Origin: Mesomycoplasma neurolyticum
GTDB lineage: Bacteria > Bacillota_I > Bacilli_A > Mycoplasmatales > Metamycoplasmataceae
DNA: 64,000 nt
NCBI RefSeq assembly: GCF_900660485.1
Contig: NZ_LR214951.1
Location: 620,001-684,000, forward strand
Direction of reading: 5' to 3'
Positions 33,919 through 46,700 of the stretch are shown piece by piece (positions within the stretch are counted from its first letter, which is position 1; each line of letters starts with the position of its first letter). The notes below the pieces were generated by a model. It was not told where the DNA came from, did no database searches, and saw only the letters and a list, made by a program, of their open reading frames with translations. Position numbers and translations under genes: made by a program.

Positions 33919-34658
33919 CTACCAATCAAAAAGTTTTGTTTCATCTTGAATGAGATAATTATCAAAAACAAAATGAATGTAAGGTGTTTGGCCTTTTTCG
34001 CAATCTGGTAAAATGAATCATCAATTTTCAAAAGTTTTGTTTTTGCTATTTTTTGATAATCTTCAACAACAACATCGATGACGTATTTTTTAAAATCACT
34101 TAAGTTTTTATATGCATCAGTTTTAACTCCTAAAATATTTGCAAAATTTTTTAGAGAAATTCATGTATCTATTTTTTCGCTATAGCTTCTGTTTTCCATT
34201 TCTTGAAAAAATCAAAAACTTAACGAAGATTTAAACTTGACAAGATTAGATAAATTAAACTTTTTAAAATGACCAAGGTTTAAATAATCATCTATGTATT
34301 TTGTGAATTCAATTTCAATCATTTTAGTTTTTTCATTGTATTGAAAACTTTCAATAAGCATTTTTTTCTTAGTTATGTTTTCTGTTTTTTGACTAATTGA
34401 AAAAATGGACGCAGCATCAAAACCCGCTTTTGAAATTTGACGCAACAAATCAGTTCGATCTACTTTTAAACTTTTTAAAAATAATCTTGAAAATTTAAAT
34501 TTTAAAATTTTATTTTTGTCATGATTTGTAATGTATAAAAAACAACTATAAAAAAATATTTTTAGCATTACAAGAGATGGACGCTCTTTTTGGATATACA
34601 ATTTGTGGACTATTGAAGTAGATACAAATTTATTTTCAAATTCATTTAAATTCAACAA
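33919..34658 (-). pseudogene. Rep_3-type plasmid replication initiator, probably frameshifted
   Basis: The middle reads as a winged-helix Rep_3 initiator: SIFSISQKTENITKKKMLIES, IEIEFTKYIDDYLNLG, FKKFNLSNLVKFKSSLSFWFFQEM, then LKNFANILGVKTDAYKNLSDFKKYVIDV and VEDYQKI. This order (beta-strand, hydrophobic helix, LKSKxSxxxYEL helix, short Leu helix, KYKNxxDFKKxVI) is the family signature. Past about 34040 the frame gives a poor hydrophobic tail to 33822; a one-base shift instead gives FENWWFILPDCEKGQTPYIHFVF and a stop at 33919, more protein-like. The start is unclear: TTG codons at 34658 and 34655 lie 8-11 bases after a GAGG within a terminator arm. I take it as an integrated plasmid remnant. 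Confidence 0.65.
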
Positions 34659-34687
34659 AAAAACTACCTCGCTTTCTAACGAGGTAG
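34657..34687 (-). terminator. Terminator downstream of the giant gene
   Basis: CTACCTCG pairs with CGAGGTAG around 8 bases, followed on the minus strand by T7. It is 64 bases past the stop of the 18.9-kb gene. Confidence 0.85.
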
Positions 34688-34750
34688 CCAAACTACCATT
34701 TATTGAAAACTACTATAATTAGATAATCATTTAAATATTTTTCCTCTGAT

Positions 34751-37700
34751 TTATCTCTTAATACCCATTGTAGCAGATAATTCAGAAACTATATCTAAAT
34801 CTATTATATTCTCGCGTGCTATTCCACCCATATTTGATTGAACCCCAGACATATTTTCATGTTCATTTTTTGGATAAAGTAATTTTATCTCTCTTAAAAT
34901 AACTTTTGTTTCAGGAGCCAAAACTAATGGTCTATTTATATTTGTAGGATTACCTAAAATAAATCTTATATGTGCTTCTTTATTTGAATTATCTAGATGA
35001 TAAATTTCACCACGGAAAATCCCCTCATCTTTTTGATTACTACTTGTATCAATGATTAACCAACTTTTTGCAATACTAAACACACGTGATTGAATTTGCA
35101 TTCAATTTGTATTATTAGTGAACAATCCATCAGGTGATCATAATTTAAACCTTATATCAACAGTAGAAGCTGTTTTATTTTCTATTGCTTCTCATGGTGT
35201 ATCTTTTAATACTGGTTTTCGACTATTAAGGATGTAATCTTTATTTGTTGAATTGATAGACATAGTATTTACTTGATTATTTGGATCTGAACCTTTTGTA
35301 GCTAGAACTACTTCAGTAAAAATTTTATTATTAGTAAAGTTTGCATCATATTGTTTTAAAGTAAAGTTAGTGTTATTTGTTACAGTAGTTGGTAATAAAG
35401 TCATAATAGATGGTGTTCCATCAGCTTTAACACCAGCTCTTCTAGTATTACCTACCTTAAGATAAACATCATGTTTTGATAAATCAATTTTTGTTCAAAA
35501 GCTTTCATTTTTATTATCAACATAATTTGAAGTTATGTCAACTTTTCAAACATCTTTATATATATCATTTCCTTGTTTATAATTTGTATTAAATTCTCCA
35601 ATTGATAATCCAAAGTGTAAATTATTATTTTTGAGTGTATTATCATAAATTACTGGATTAGTTAATTCATATTCATTTGCTCATGTAGCTGTTCTTTTTA
35701 ATTGTGGTACATATTCAATTTTTGAAATAACATATTTTTTGTTAAGTTCATATTCTCCATTTGGTATTTCAAATTCAAAATATTTTTCATTTCCATTTGT
35801 AGCAATTTTTTGAACAAGAATTGTTTTATTTGATGTATCATCATCTTGGTTGTATGTAATTCTAAATAAATCACTATCATTATTATCAAAAATATGTGTA
35901 TCACCTTTTATAACAACTTTAACTTTCATACTTTGATTTATAGCTCACTCTAGTGGTTTTAATTTATCAACATTTAATGTAGCTTCTTTTAGTGTTCTAA
36001 AATTAGCATTATTCGGAATATTAACAAATTGTTTTGTAGGTTCATTTTCTTTTATTTTGTTAATTTTATTGACATTATGTAATTTATCATTAGTTAAATT
36101 TAAAATTGCAACTTCATTAATTTGATATTGCTTATTTCTTTCTAAAACACTTTCAACATCAAATGAAACTCTAACATCCCCATTTGATAATTTAACAATG
36201 GAATTAACTTTTATTTTATCATGTTCCACTATATTTATTGTTGAGTCAGCTTCATTTAATCGAATTTTTAGATTATCTTTAGTAAGTAGTTTTGAATCAA
36301 AAAGATCCCTAAATCTAAAGTCTTTAGAAGTTAAATCAAATTGAATATTTTTATATTGTCTTGCACCTTTTATTGCGTTTGCAATTGAGAAATTAGTAAC
36401 TGTAGTATTAGAAGGTTGGGTGTTAGAAAACACATTGCTTAGACTAATATGTGCTAAAGTGTTGTAATTATTATTTTGTCTTGCAGCATTAATATCATCT
36501 TCAGTTGCAAAATAAATATCATCTAATTGAATTTTTTTATTTCATAAATTATCATTATTATTTACAAATTTAGAAATTACAACTGGTTTAGTTTCATTAA
36601 TGCTTGAATTAAATTCATTCGCTATTGGTTTAGTCATATTTAATACATGATTTAATGAAATATTTTTTAGATTTTCAATCAAGAAATAAAGTCCAACATC
36701 TTTTCTAGTTAAATCTAATACATTAGATACTAAATTTAATTTTTCAATTTTTAAATCATTATTATTTTCGATATCTAACTTAAAGGCAACACTATTTGCA
36801 TGAATTTGTTCATCTTTTAATTTTAACGAAATATTTATATTTTTTTCATCTTGTGGTTGAACATTATAAGCATTTTTATCTCCAAAAATTATTTCATCAC
36901 TTTTTAACTTATATGCTCCTTCTCAATAATTATCGATTAAGGTAGATTGAATTTTATTTAAACCTAAATATTTAAGAACATAGTCTTTATTAATTTTACC
37001 ATTAGCAAATTCTAAAGTTATTTTTAGTTTGTGATCTGCTAATTTTTCTACTTTAGTAATTGTAGTTGTAATATTATTTTTATTATTATCATTTTTAAAA
37101 GCTAATTTAACTATAAACTCATTTTTTGTTAAGTTAGATGCAACAAAAGCATCATCTAAATCTTCTATTTCAATTTCAACTTCTGGTTTAGTTAAAATAG
37201 TATTTGCTTTAAAGTTCATATTAAGAACTTCAACTTTAGAATCTTTAGTTGGTTTGGTTTTGAAAGTATTTTCAAGATTATTACCAGCAACAGATTGTTT
37301 TATTTCGTTACTATTTGTAGAATTTGCATCAACATCAAAATTACCATCTAACATTAAACTCTTGAATTTGTATTCACGATTGCGTTTTAATTCACCACTA
37401 TGAAAATCTAATTTTAGAATTTGATTTTTATCACTAATTTGTTTTTTAAAGATAATTTCTTTTTCAGTAGTTTGATCTTTATAACTAAATATTGCTACTA
37501 TTTCTTTATTTAGTCAATTGCTTCTAATACCACTAAGTTCAACATTTAACTGTAAATCATCTTGTGTTTTAGTATTCTCTACTTCTGTAGCTTTTGTGCC
37601 ATTTACTTCTAAATAGAATTTTTCAATTCCATATGGAAGATCTTTAGTTCTAAATTCTTCAAAAGTCCCTTGGTTTTTAAGACCTTTAATTGGCATTGTC

Positions 37701-40700
37701 ACTTCAGGTTTTTCAATAATTTTCAAACTATCAAATTCATTATCATCAAATGTATATTCTAATGATTTAATAGAATAAGTTGTTCCATCTTCTAAATTAT
37801 CAAAACTAAATTCTATTGAAGCGCTATTTTTATCAATGCTGTTTAATTCTGCTTCAACTTCATGAATTTCATTTTCATTTGCTTTATTTTGAATTATTAA
37901 TTTAAGTTTTGGACTATTATTACTACTTAGAACATTTTCAAAAAATCCATCTTCAGAAATTAAATTTAATTTAATAGTTGCACTATCTGTTTCAACATTA
38001 TTAATCATTGCTTCTGCAAGTGTTACACTAGTTGCTTTAGAATGAATCTCAAATGTTTTGTCATTTAATGGATCTAAGTTTAATTTAGCAAATTCATCGC
38101 TAGAATTATTAGCTGCTTTAGCATTAAGTTTGCTTTGATCACCAACTCAAATGTTAACTAATGTCAATCTATCATTATGTCTAAGATTTTGTTTATCAAA
38201 AGTTGCAGTTAATTGATTATTATTAATTGTAGCAACTCTAGAAAATACAGTTTCACCATCAAGATTTTCATATTCAGCAACAAAATATAAACTTTGCGGA
38301 TTAAAGTGGTCATTATCTAGTGTATATGTTAAAGTAATATTGTTTATATCACTAGTATTTTTAGTAACATTAGTGATATCAAGTTTTGTGTTGGCTGCAT
38401 CAGTTTCTGTCCCTTTTAGAACATTATCATTATTATCAATATTAATATTTTTTACTGCAAATTTAGGTTTATTTAAAAATTTTATTTCTTTAATTTTAAT
38501 TTGTTCATCAAGTAATAAATCTTGAATTGTAATTTTAATTTTATTGTTTTCTCATGTTGCAGCTACTGTTTCTTCAGAACCTTCATTAATTTTTTCATAA
38601 GTAACTTGAACATTATTATTATTAAAATCAGCAGAAACTACGGAATTATGTGGATCATTTAATTCAATATAAATAGTTGATTTATTTAAATTAGTTTGAT
38701 CTTTAACGAACGCTGGGTTAGCTCATGAAGCAGACTCTTTTGGTTCAAAATAGAAACTAAGTTTTGATTTTAGTTTCGTTAATTCTTTATTTTTATATGA
38801 ATCTTTTGCTAGTTGCCCTGTATCATCCAAAATATCAGCAAAAGTATATGAACGATTAAGTTTTAAACTATTTTTTACTGCATCTGAAAATTTAAATACA
38901 ATTTCTGGTTTTTCTGAACTATAGTCAAAAGTTGTTATCTCAGTAAATATTTCATTGTTTTCTTTATCAATAAATTTAAGTTTGAATTTTTTGTTATGAA
39001 TTTCTTTTGCTAAATGATCTAATGAAATTTTAATTGTAATATCATCATTATCTCTATCTTGGAAATGATAAATACGACTATTTTGTTCAGATGCATCTGA
39101 AACATCAGTGTTACCTGGAGATGAAATTTCTATATTTTCAAAACTATATTCTTTTTTATTAGTACGTATATCTTGTTTTCATAAAATTGGACTATTTTTT
39201 TTGTCTGTATTTTGAGTGTAACTTGTAATATTAAGATCATGAGCAACTTTATCTGTTAAATCTGTGTTAAGAATTAATTCTACATCATATTCAACACCAT
39301 CTTCAAGAGCTCCATTAGTAACTTCGCCACTTCAACTTGAATTATATGAATGAATATCAAAATCAAAAGTAAGGTTATAAACATTTTTATCACTTGAATC
39401 AATATTACTTGCTTCAATTATTGCTTCTTTGGTGAAGTAATAATCTTTATTTTTGAGTAATCTATTTTTTGGTGTTAATTTAATTTTAAATGATGGTTTA
39501 TTAGCATCTGTACTTTTGGAAAGTGGAACTCACAATTGATCACCTGAAGTGATTCTATATTCAAGTCTCAAAGTATTACTATCACTTTGTGATGTTGTTA
39601 ATTCAGCTTTAGTTTCAGAAGCGTGTGTTGTAAATTCTTTTAATGCATTTCTTGTATAAGCATAATCTATTTTTTTAGTATGACCAGTTCCATCTTCATT
39701 TTGTGAAATGAAAAAGTCAAAATCTGTATATTTTCTATTAGGTACAAGATTTTCATATTTTCATTTTTTGTAAACTTTATAAGGAGAAAGACCTGTAGTA
39801 GCTTTTGTAAAAACATTACTATCTTTTTCTGATTTTATTTTAATTTTTTCATTATCATCTCTATCATTGGAACCAAATGTTTGAGTATAACGAATTTGTT
39901 CAAAAAACTCGTCTTCTTTAATGTTTTTAACTTGTTCATAATTTACATCAAATTTTGGACCATTATTTTTTAAAGCATCATGATCATTTCCTATATTTTG
40001 AACTGCGAATTTATAATTTAAAGTAAAGCCTAAATCAGTCCCATCACTACCTCTTAAAGCAATGTGTTGTTTATTATTAAGAGCTCTTAATGTTTTTCCA
40101 AAATCAATATTTGGAGTTTCTATTTTCTTTTCAAATGGAGGTTTTTCAATTTTAATACTTACTTTATAAATATTGTCATATGTTTGCCCATTTTGTGAAT
40201 GCACATAACGATTTATAACATTTGGATCAAATGTTGTTTCAGCATGTTTAGCTGTACTAATATTTTCATTTTGCAATTTTCATTGAACATGAATATCTTT
40301 TAAATGTTTTAATAAAATACCATCTTCATCTTCGATATAAAGATCTATTTTATACTCATATCATTTGAAAGGTACATCACCTCTAATGTCTCTTACATAT
40401 ATTTCACTAACAGATGTTGTAATCTCTTTTGTTGTAAGACCATCAAGATTAAGTCTTCTTGCAGTTGATAATTTATTTTTAGCACTATCTCTGTTAAAAT
40501 TTGAATCATTTCTATATAAAATATCAATAAGTCTATGTTGTGTATTACCTTCTAATGCTAATTGATCATGAGGATCTTCTAATGTTAATTCTCCTGTTGT
40601 TGTATCATAATTTGCATTGATAAAAATATCCTCATCTTCAGGATTTTTAAATAAAGCTACAAATTTTACACCATTAAATTCTGAAGGGTTGATTCCCTCA

Positions 40701-43700
40701 ATTTGATATTTAAATTTAAGTTTTCTTTTATTTGGAACATTATCAAGTGACTCGATTTCTTGGACACTTAATTTTTTAGTTGATAAATCAAATTCTTTTG
40801 ATGTTAATTTATTAGTTTGATTTGTTTGATCAATATCAAAAGCTGCTATTTTACCTTTTTTATTGAGCTCTAATTTGGTTAATTTATATGTTTGATCAAA
40901 TTTAGCATTTTTAATAGTAAATGTAAATTGTTTTTTACCATCTGTTGTTGTAGTAAAAGTATTTGCTTTAGTAAATTTTGCTGTTGAGCCGTTAGCTTCT
41001 TTAACTTCTATTACAATATTTTTTGCATCTTTTGAATCTAGTACATTATCTGGATCATTAATAGTAAGTGTAATCTGTTCATCATTTACTTGATTTCCTT
41101 GAGTTGCTGAACGAACTTGAATATTTGTTTCATCCAAACTAATTGGAGCTGAAGGTTTGATTTTGAATTCTCCTCCAACAGTCGTGTTGTAATTATCTTG
41201 TCAATCTAATCATCTTTTACCATCAGTTGATTTTTTTAAGTTTTTCAAAGTATAAACACGATTGTGTTTTAATGAATCTTTAGGTATAGTAAATTTAACT
41301 GTTGTTTTATCTTCATTTGCATCATAAGAAACTTGACTTTGAGCTAAATCTAAAACAACTTCTTGTGTTTCTAAGTTATCTTTTTTAGTTGGGGTTGAAG
41401 AGTAGTTAAATATAAATTTAATTTTATGATTTTTAATTTTTTTAGTTACATTTGGTTTAAATTTTCAAACAATAACAACATCATTGTCAAGGTTTTCAAC
41501 AATGTTATCATTTGTTCCTTCAATTGTAAATGTTGAATCAAATTCAATTGAACTTTGTTTTACGTTAATTGTTTTTGCAACATTATCTGCAATTTCGTGA
41601 TGTGTTAAATGATTAATTAAAATATTATCTCTTGAAAAAAGACCACTAGCATCTAATTTAACTTTAATGTTATCATTAGTTCTATTAGGTTTATTTTTAT
41701 CTTTTAATTGTAAAACAATGTTATATTCAAGAGATTCAATGATTTGGGTCGCATTAGTTTGAAGCCCGTTGAATTGGCTTGTATCTTTAACATTTTCAAA
41801 GCTGTATTCAACATAAAACTTACCATCAGTTTCTTTAGTAATAACTGTATCTTTACTAAAACTGAAAGTTTTATTTGTATCTGTTGGTGTTAATATTAAT
41901 GTTACAGTGTCGTTATTAGAATCTAATAAATAACCGTCTTCTGTTTCGATTTCATATTTAAATTTAACTTCACCTTCAAATCCATCTATTAATTCAATTT
42001 GTTTTGCCTTTGAAAAACCAGCTTCAGTAATAAATTGTTTAATTTTACTATTTTCTGTTACTAATTCAATTTGGTTTGTATCGTTAGCTGATTTTACATA
42101 AATTTTTGGTGTATTATACAATCTATTTAGTGATAAGTCACTAAATGTTAATGCTGCATTTGTGTTATTATTAGCACTAGAATTGATTGTTTGACTTGTA
42201 GATTCTACTGTTGCATTTGCAGATCTTTTGTTTGATTCACTAGCTTGGTTAAATTGAGTTTTTAAAGTAATATCTTTTGGTAAATGATCACTGATTTCAA
42301 AAGCTAAATTTAATATACCAGTTGAATTATCTGAATTATTTAATGCAACTTCATAAGAATCAGGAGGGCTTTGAATTAATTTGACTTTATTTTCAAAATT
42401 TTTGTCTCCAGTTAATTCAAATGTACTATCTTGATTATTTAATAAACTAAAGTTATTAGCACTTGTTAACTCAAGAGCTGACATAGAAGGTGTTTTTTGA
42501 CTAAATTTAATGTAATTAATTGTGTATTCTGTATTTAAATTAATATTATTTATTTCAAATTCAAGATATTTTTTACCTTGATTTTCTTTAACATTTGTAG
42601 AAGTAATAAAACTTTGAACATTTGGTGCACTTAGCGAAATTTCTACTGCATCTGTTGTTGTTAAAATATCATCAAGATCTTCAATATCAATTTTTAATTT
42701 AGAACTTGATAAATTATTAACTGCTTTTTCTTCTAAATTATGGAATTTAATTGCATTATCTTGTGCTTTAGTTTTGAAAATTGTTGTATAACTTCGAGCT
42801 TCTGTTTGATTATTATTGTTTGAATTAATTGGTGTTGTTGAATTATGACCAATATTATTTCTATCTGTGCTTGCATCATAGTTAGCTACTTTTAATTTAT
42901 TAAATTCAGTTGCATAATCTTGAATATTTGCATCAACTAAAATTAACCCTTGATATTCATATTCACGGTTATTTTTTATGTTGCCCATTTGTTGATTTAA
43001 TGTTAATTCAAGATCACCTGCTGTAGTATTTGCATCAATAGAAAGTTCATAATAAATAAATTCATTACGTTTTTTATCTTTAAAACTTGTTACAAACTTT
43101 TTATTTCTTCAAGCATTTCTTATAAAGTCAATGTTGATTTTAATTTTATTGTTTTCTAAATTATTTTGTTCTAATAATGTTTGGCTAGTGTTGTTTGTAT
43201 CAATAACATTAAACACTTTGATGTCATAATCTTTTCCAAGTGTTTGGAAACTAATTGCATCTTGATTATTTTTATTATTAATAATGTTATTGTTGTTAAA
43301 ACTATAAACAGTATTTGGCGCTTTGTTATTTACTGATGCTTGTGCATCAATATTACCAAAGTGACTAAATTTAACTTCTTTAATAATATAATCAAAATCA
43401 TCTTTAAGACCAGCAATGTTAAATGTTGCTTTAAGTTTTGATACACTCTCTCTTGTTAATAATACTTCTTGCGACTCATGAGTTACACTTTGATCATCTT
43501 TTTCAGCGATAATTACAATAGCTTTAAAGTCATCGCCAAAAATATCATCTTGTGATTCAATATCTAAGTTTATTTCAACACTTTCATGTGTTGCTTTAAT
43601 ATTTTTAGTTCCATCAGTTTTTAGTGTATTGTAAGTTGTGGATGAATAATTAATTACAACTTCATTTGCTTGATTATTAATAATATCTTGAATATCAATT

Positions 43701-46700
43701 TTAGCGATATTTGCAGTTGTATTAGCAATATCATCACGATTAATTGCATTAATTTCTGGCTCTGTAGCAAAGAAAATTGCTTCTAATTTATATTTATTGT
43801 TGTGACGTATTTCTGAAGCATCAATATTTTGAACTGTAAGTGTTTTTGCGTTATCATCATATTCAACATCAACTAAATAATTTTTATTTGATATATCACT
43901 AAAGTGTGCTTTAATCTTAGTTTTGTTATTAATAGTAATTTTATTATTTTCTAATTTAAATACTTTTGTAATATCTTTTGTAGTTAATGGATTGGTTTCA
44001 TCTGATCCTTTATAACCTTGATATGTATTGTTAAATACTAATTTAAGATCATTGTTTTCAATTAATTTTTCATTAGATAATAATTCATTTTTATCTCAAT
44101 TATTTGTATTATTATCTTTAACTAAGCCATAAGCAGCATTAGCTACATTATTATTAAATTTAATTGATTTAAATAAATATTTCTTATCCAACCTTAAACT
44201 CGGTATTTCAACAGTAATTGTCTTAGTTTTCGGATTAATAGTAACATTATGACCATTTTCATTATGTCTAATTTCAATATCATTATTTGAATTTTCTTCA
44301 TGATAAGTAAGAACTAAATCATTTACATCATTTTCACTAATAATATCATCTGCATCGCTATATTGAATTACTATTGTTGTTTTCTCAACAGTTGTATTAG
44401 CTTGATCAAATGCTGATGAACTAATTTCTACATTTTGTGAAGGTAAAACTTTTACATTCCCATGAATTTGTGTATTTTGTGAATCTTGTCAAACTTGTGA
44501 GTTTGCATTTGCATTATCAAAAATATTAATATTTTTAAAATTATATTGACGATTTGCTTTAATTTTAGCAAATTCAGCATCTGAAATATTAAATGTTAAA
44601 GCAACTTTTTTAGTAGCTTTATCATTTAAATTATTTTCTAATTGTATTTTTTCTGTGCTAAAGCAAATGCCATCATTTGAACAGAAGGTCATAGAAACAA
44701 ATTTATCTCTTATTGCATTAGTTACATATTTATCAAATTTTCATTCAATAGTAAATTGATTTGCATTTTTATTATTTGGATCATATTCGCTAATTTCATT
44801 ACCATCCATTTTAAATTTAAAGTTATTTTCAAAAACAATAGAAATAGGTGGTACAACAATAGCTCTATCAACACTATTTGCATTTTCTTTAACTAAGTGA
44901 TTTTCTGTGTTGTTTATACTATCTAAGCTTTCGAGTTTGATATTTGTATTTGCTCTTGATGGCTTGTTAACGAATTTAAGATCAAAGTGGTAAGAAAAAT
45001 TTTCTTCAATTTTGTCACTAATTGAATTTTGCTGATTTAATCAAGTATCATCGAAAACATCTACTTCTAATTCAAAAGTTGCACGAGCAACATTTGAATC
45101 ATTTACATCCATTGTAATTGTTGCTTCTTTTTTGAATTTATATGTTTTTGAACTATCATCATTTGTAAATAATAATTCTAATACTTGATTTGCTTCTAAA
45201 ATTTCATCTGGTGATGTAATTTTGAAAGTAATTTGAACTTTATCTTCTGTAATAACTTTATTTTCAATTATAACCTCAGTAACTTGTGGTGCAACTTCAA
45301 AGTCATTAACTTTATGACTTCCATCTGTTTTATCATTGTTTGGAATAATAATATTTGTATTATTATCTTTTACATAAAATTTAAAGTCACTATATTTTCT
45401 ATTTGAAACTAAATTATTATTAAATATTAATGTAATTTGATTATTATTTAAAGTTGCAACATCACTTCAAATAATATCATTTGCATTTCTATTATTTGAA
45501 GCTGTGTTTTGTTTAATTTGAGCTATAAATTCTAAATTATTTTTTAAATGATCTAAATGTTGACTTATATCAAGATTGAATATAACTTTAGCCGTTTTAA
45601 TGTTTTCAATAGTTGGATCAACTTCTGTTTCTGTTATTTCAAATTTGTTTTTAAAGTTATCTTTATTAGATGTATTTTTAATAGTATTATCATCTGATTC
45701 AGTGTTGATATTGTAAATAGCATTAATTGGTAAATTTTCAAATTCAATTTTTTCAATTACATATTCACTATTTAATTCAATATTATCAAGATCAAATTCA
45801 ACATTAAAAGCACCATTTGCATCTTTTTGCAATGGTAAATATTGAGTTTGTATTGAAGGGTTTTGTGAATTTTTTAGTTTGTAAGTGATTCTAACTTTAT
45901 CATTAGCATTAGCACTTAAAACTCCATCTGAATCACTAATTGCAAAATATAACTTAGATTTAGTTACAGAATCAGGAGCTTTTTCAATAAATGATGTTGC
46001 TTCAACATTAGCTGAAGGTTTAACTTTGAAATCAACTGTAATGTCATTTCCATTTGTGTTATCATCATTTTTAGGAACTTTTGTATTGTCAAGCGAACTT
46101 CAAACATTTGTATCATCAATTGTTGCAATATCACTTGTTTTTGGGCCAAATTTGATATCCACTAATTCATATTGACGATTGTGTTTTAAAGCAAAAGAAT
46201 TCTCAAGTCTAAAGGACATGCTATTTTTATTATTTTTGTTTTCTTGAGTTATAACATGACTATAATAAACTTTTTCATTTAAATGTTTTGATTTGTAAAT
46301 TAAGACCATTTTTTGATCAACTCATTTTTGCTGCAAGGCATCAAATTTAACTGTTATATTATTAGCATCATTAATTTCATCTTTTTTATACTCTTTTTTG
46401 GTTGTTTTGAGACTAATGATATTAAATGGTTGCTCTAGAGTATGGAATACTCATGGTTTTTTCTCATTTTCTGGTTTATCAAAAATATCATTTTGATTTT
46501 GTGCAATAATGTTGTTTTTGTTGAATTTAAATGCTGCACCTTGAGTATTTAGATCAAAATCTTCAATAATAACTTCTTTTACATAATAATCAACATCATC
46601 AATAAGACCATTTTGAATGTCAATAACAACTTCTGCACTATTTTTATCTTGGTCAATGTTTGTTAATGCTTGATTTTGTAAAACATATTCTTTTGAACCT

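Noticed and set aside
34659..34691. TTG start at 34691 for the Rep-like gene
   Set aside because: It would put the first codons inside the terminator hairpin of the giant gene; TTG codons at 34658-34653 after the hairpin are more plausible.
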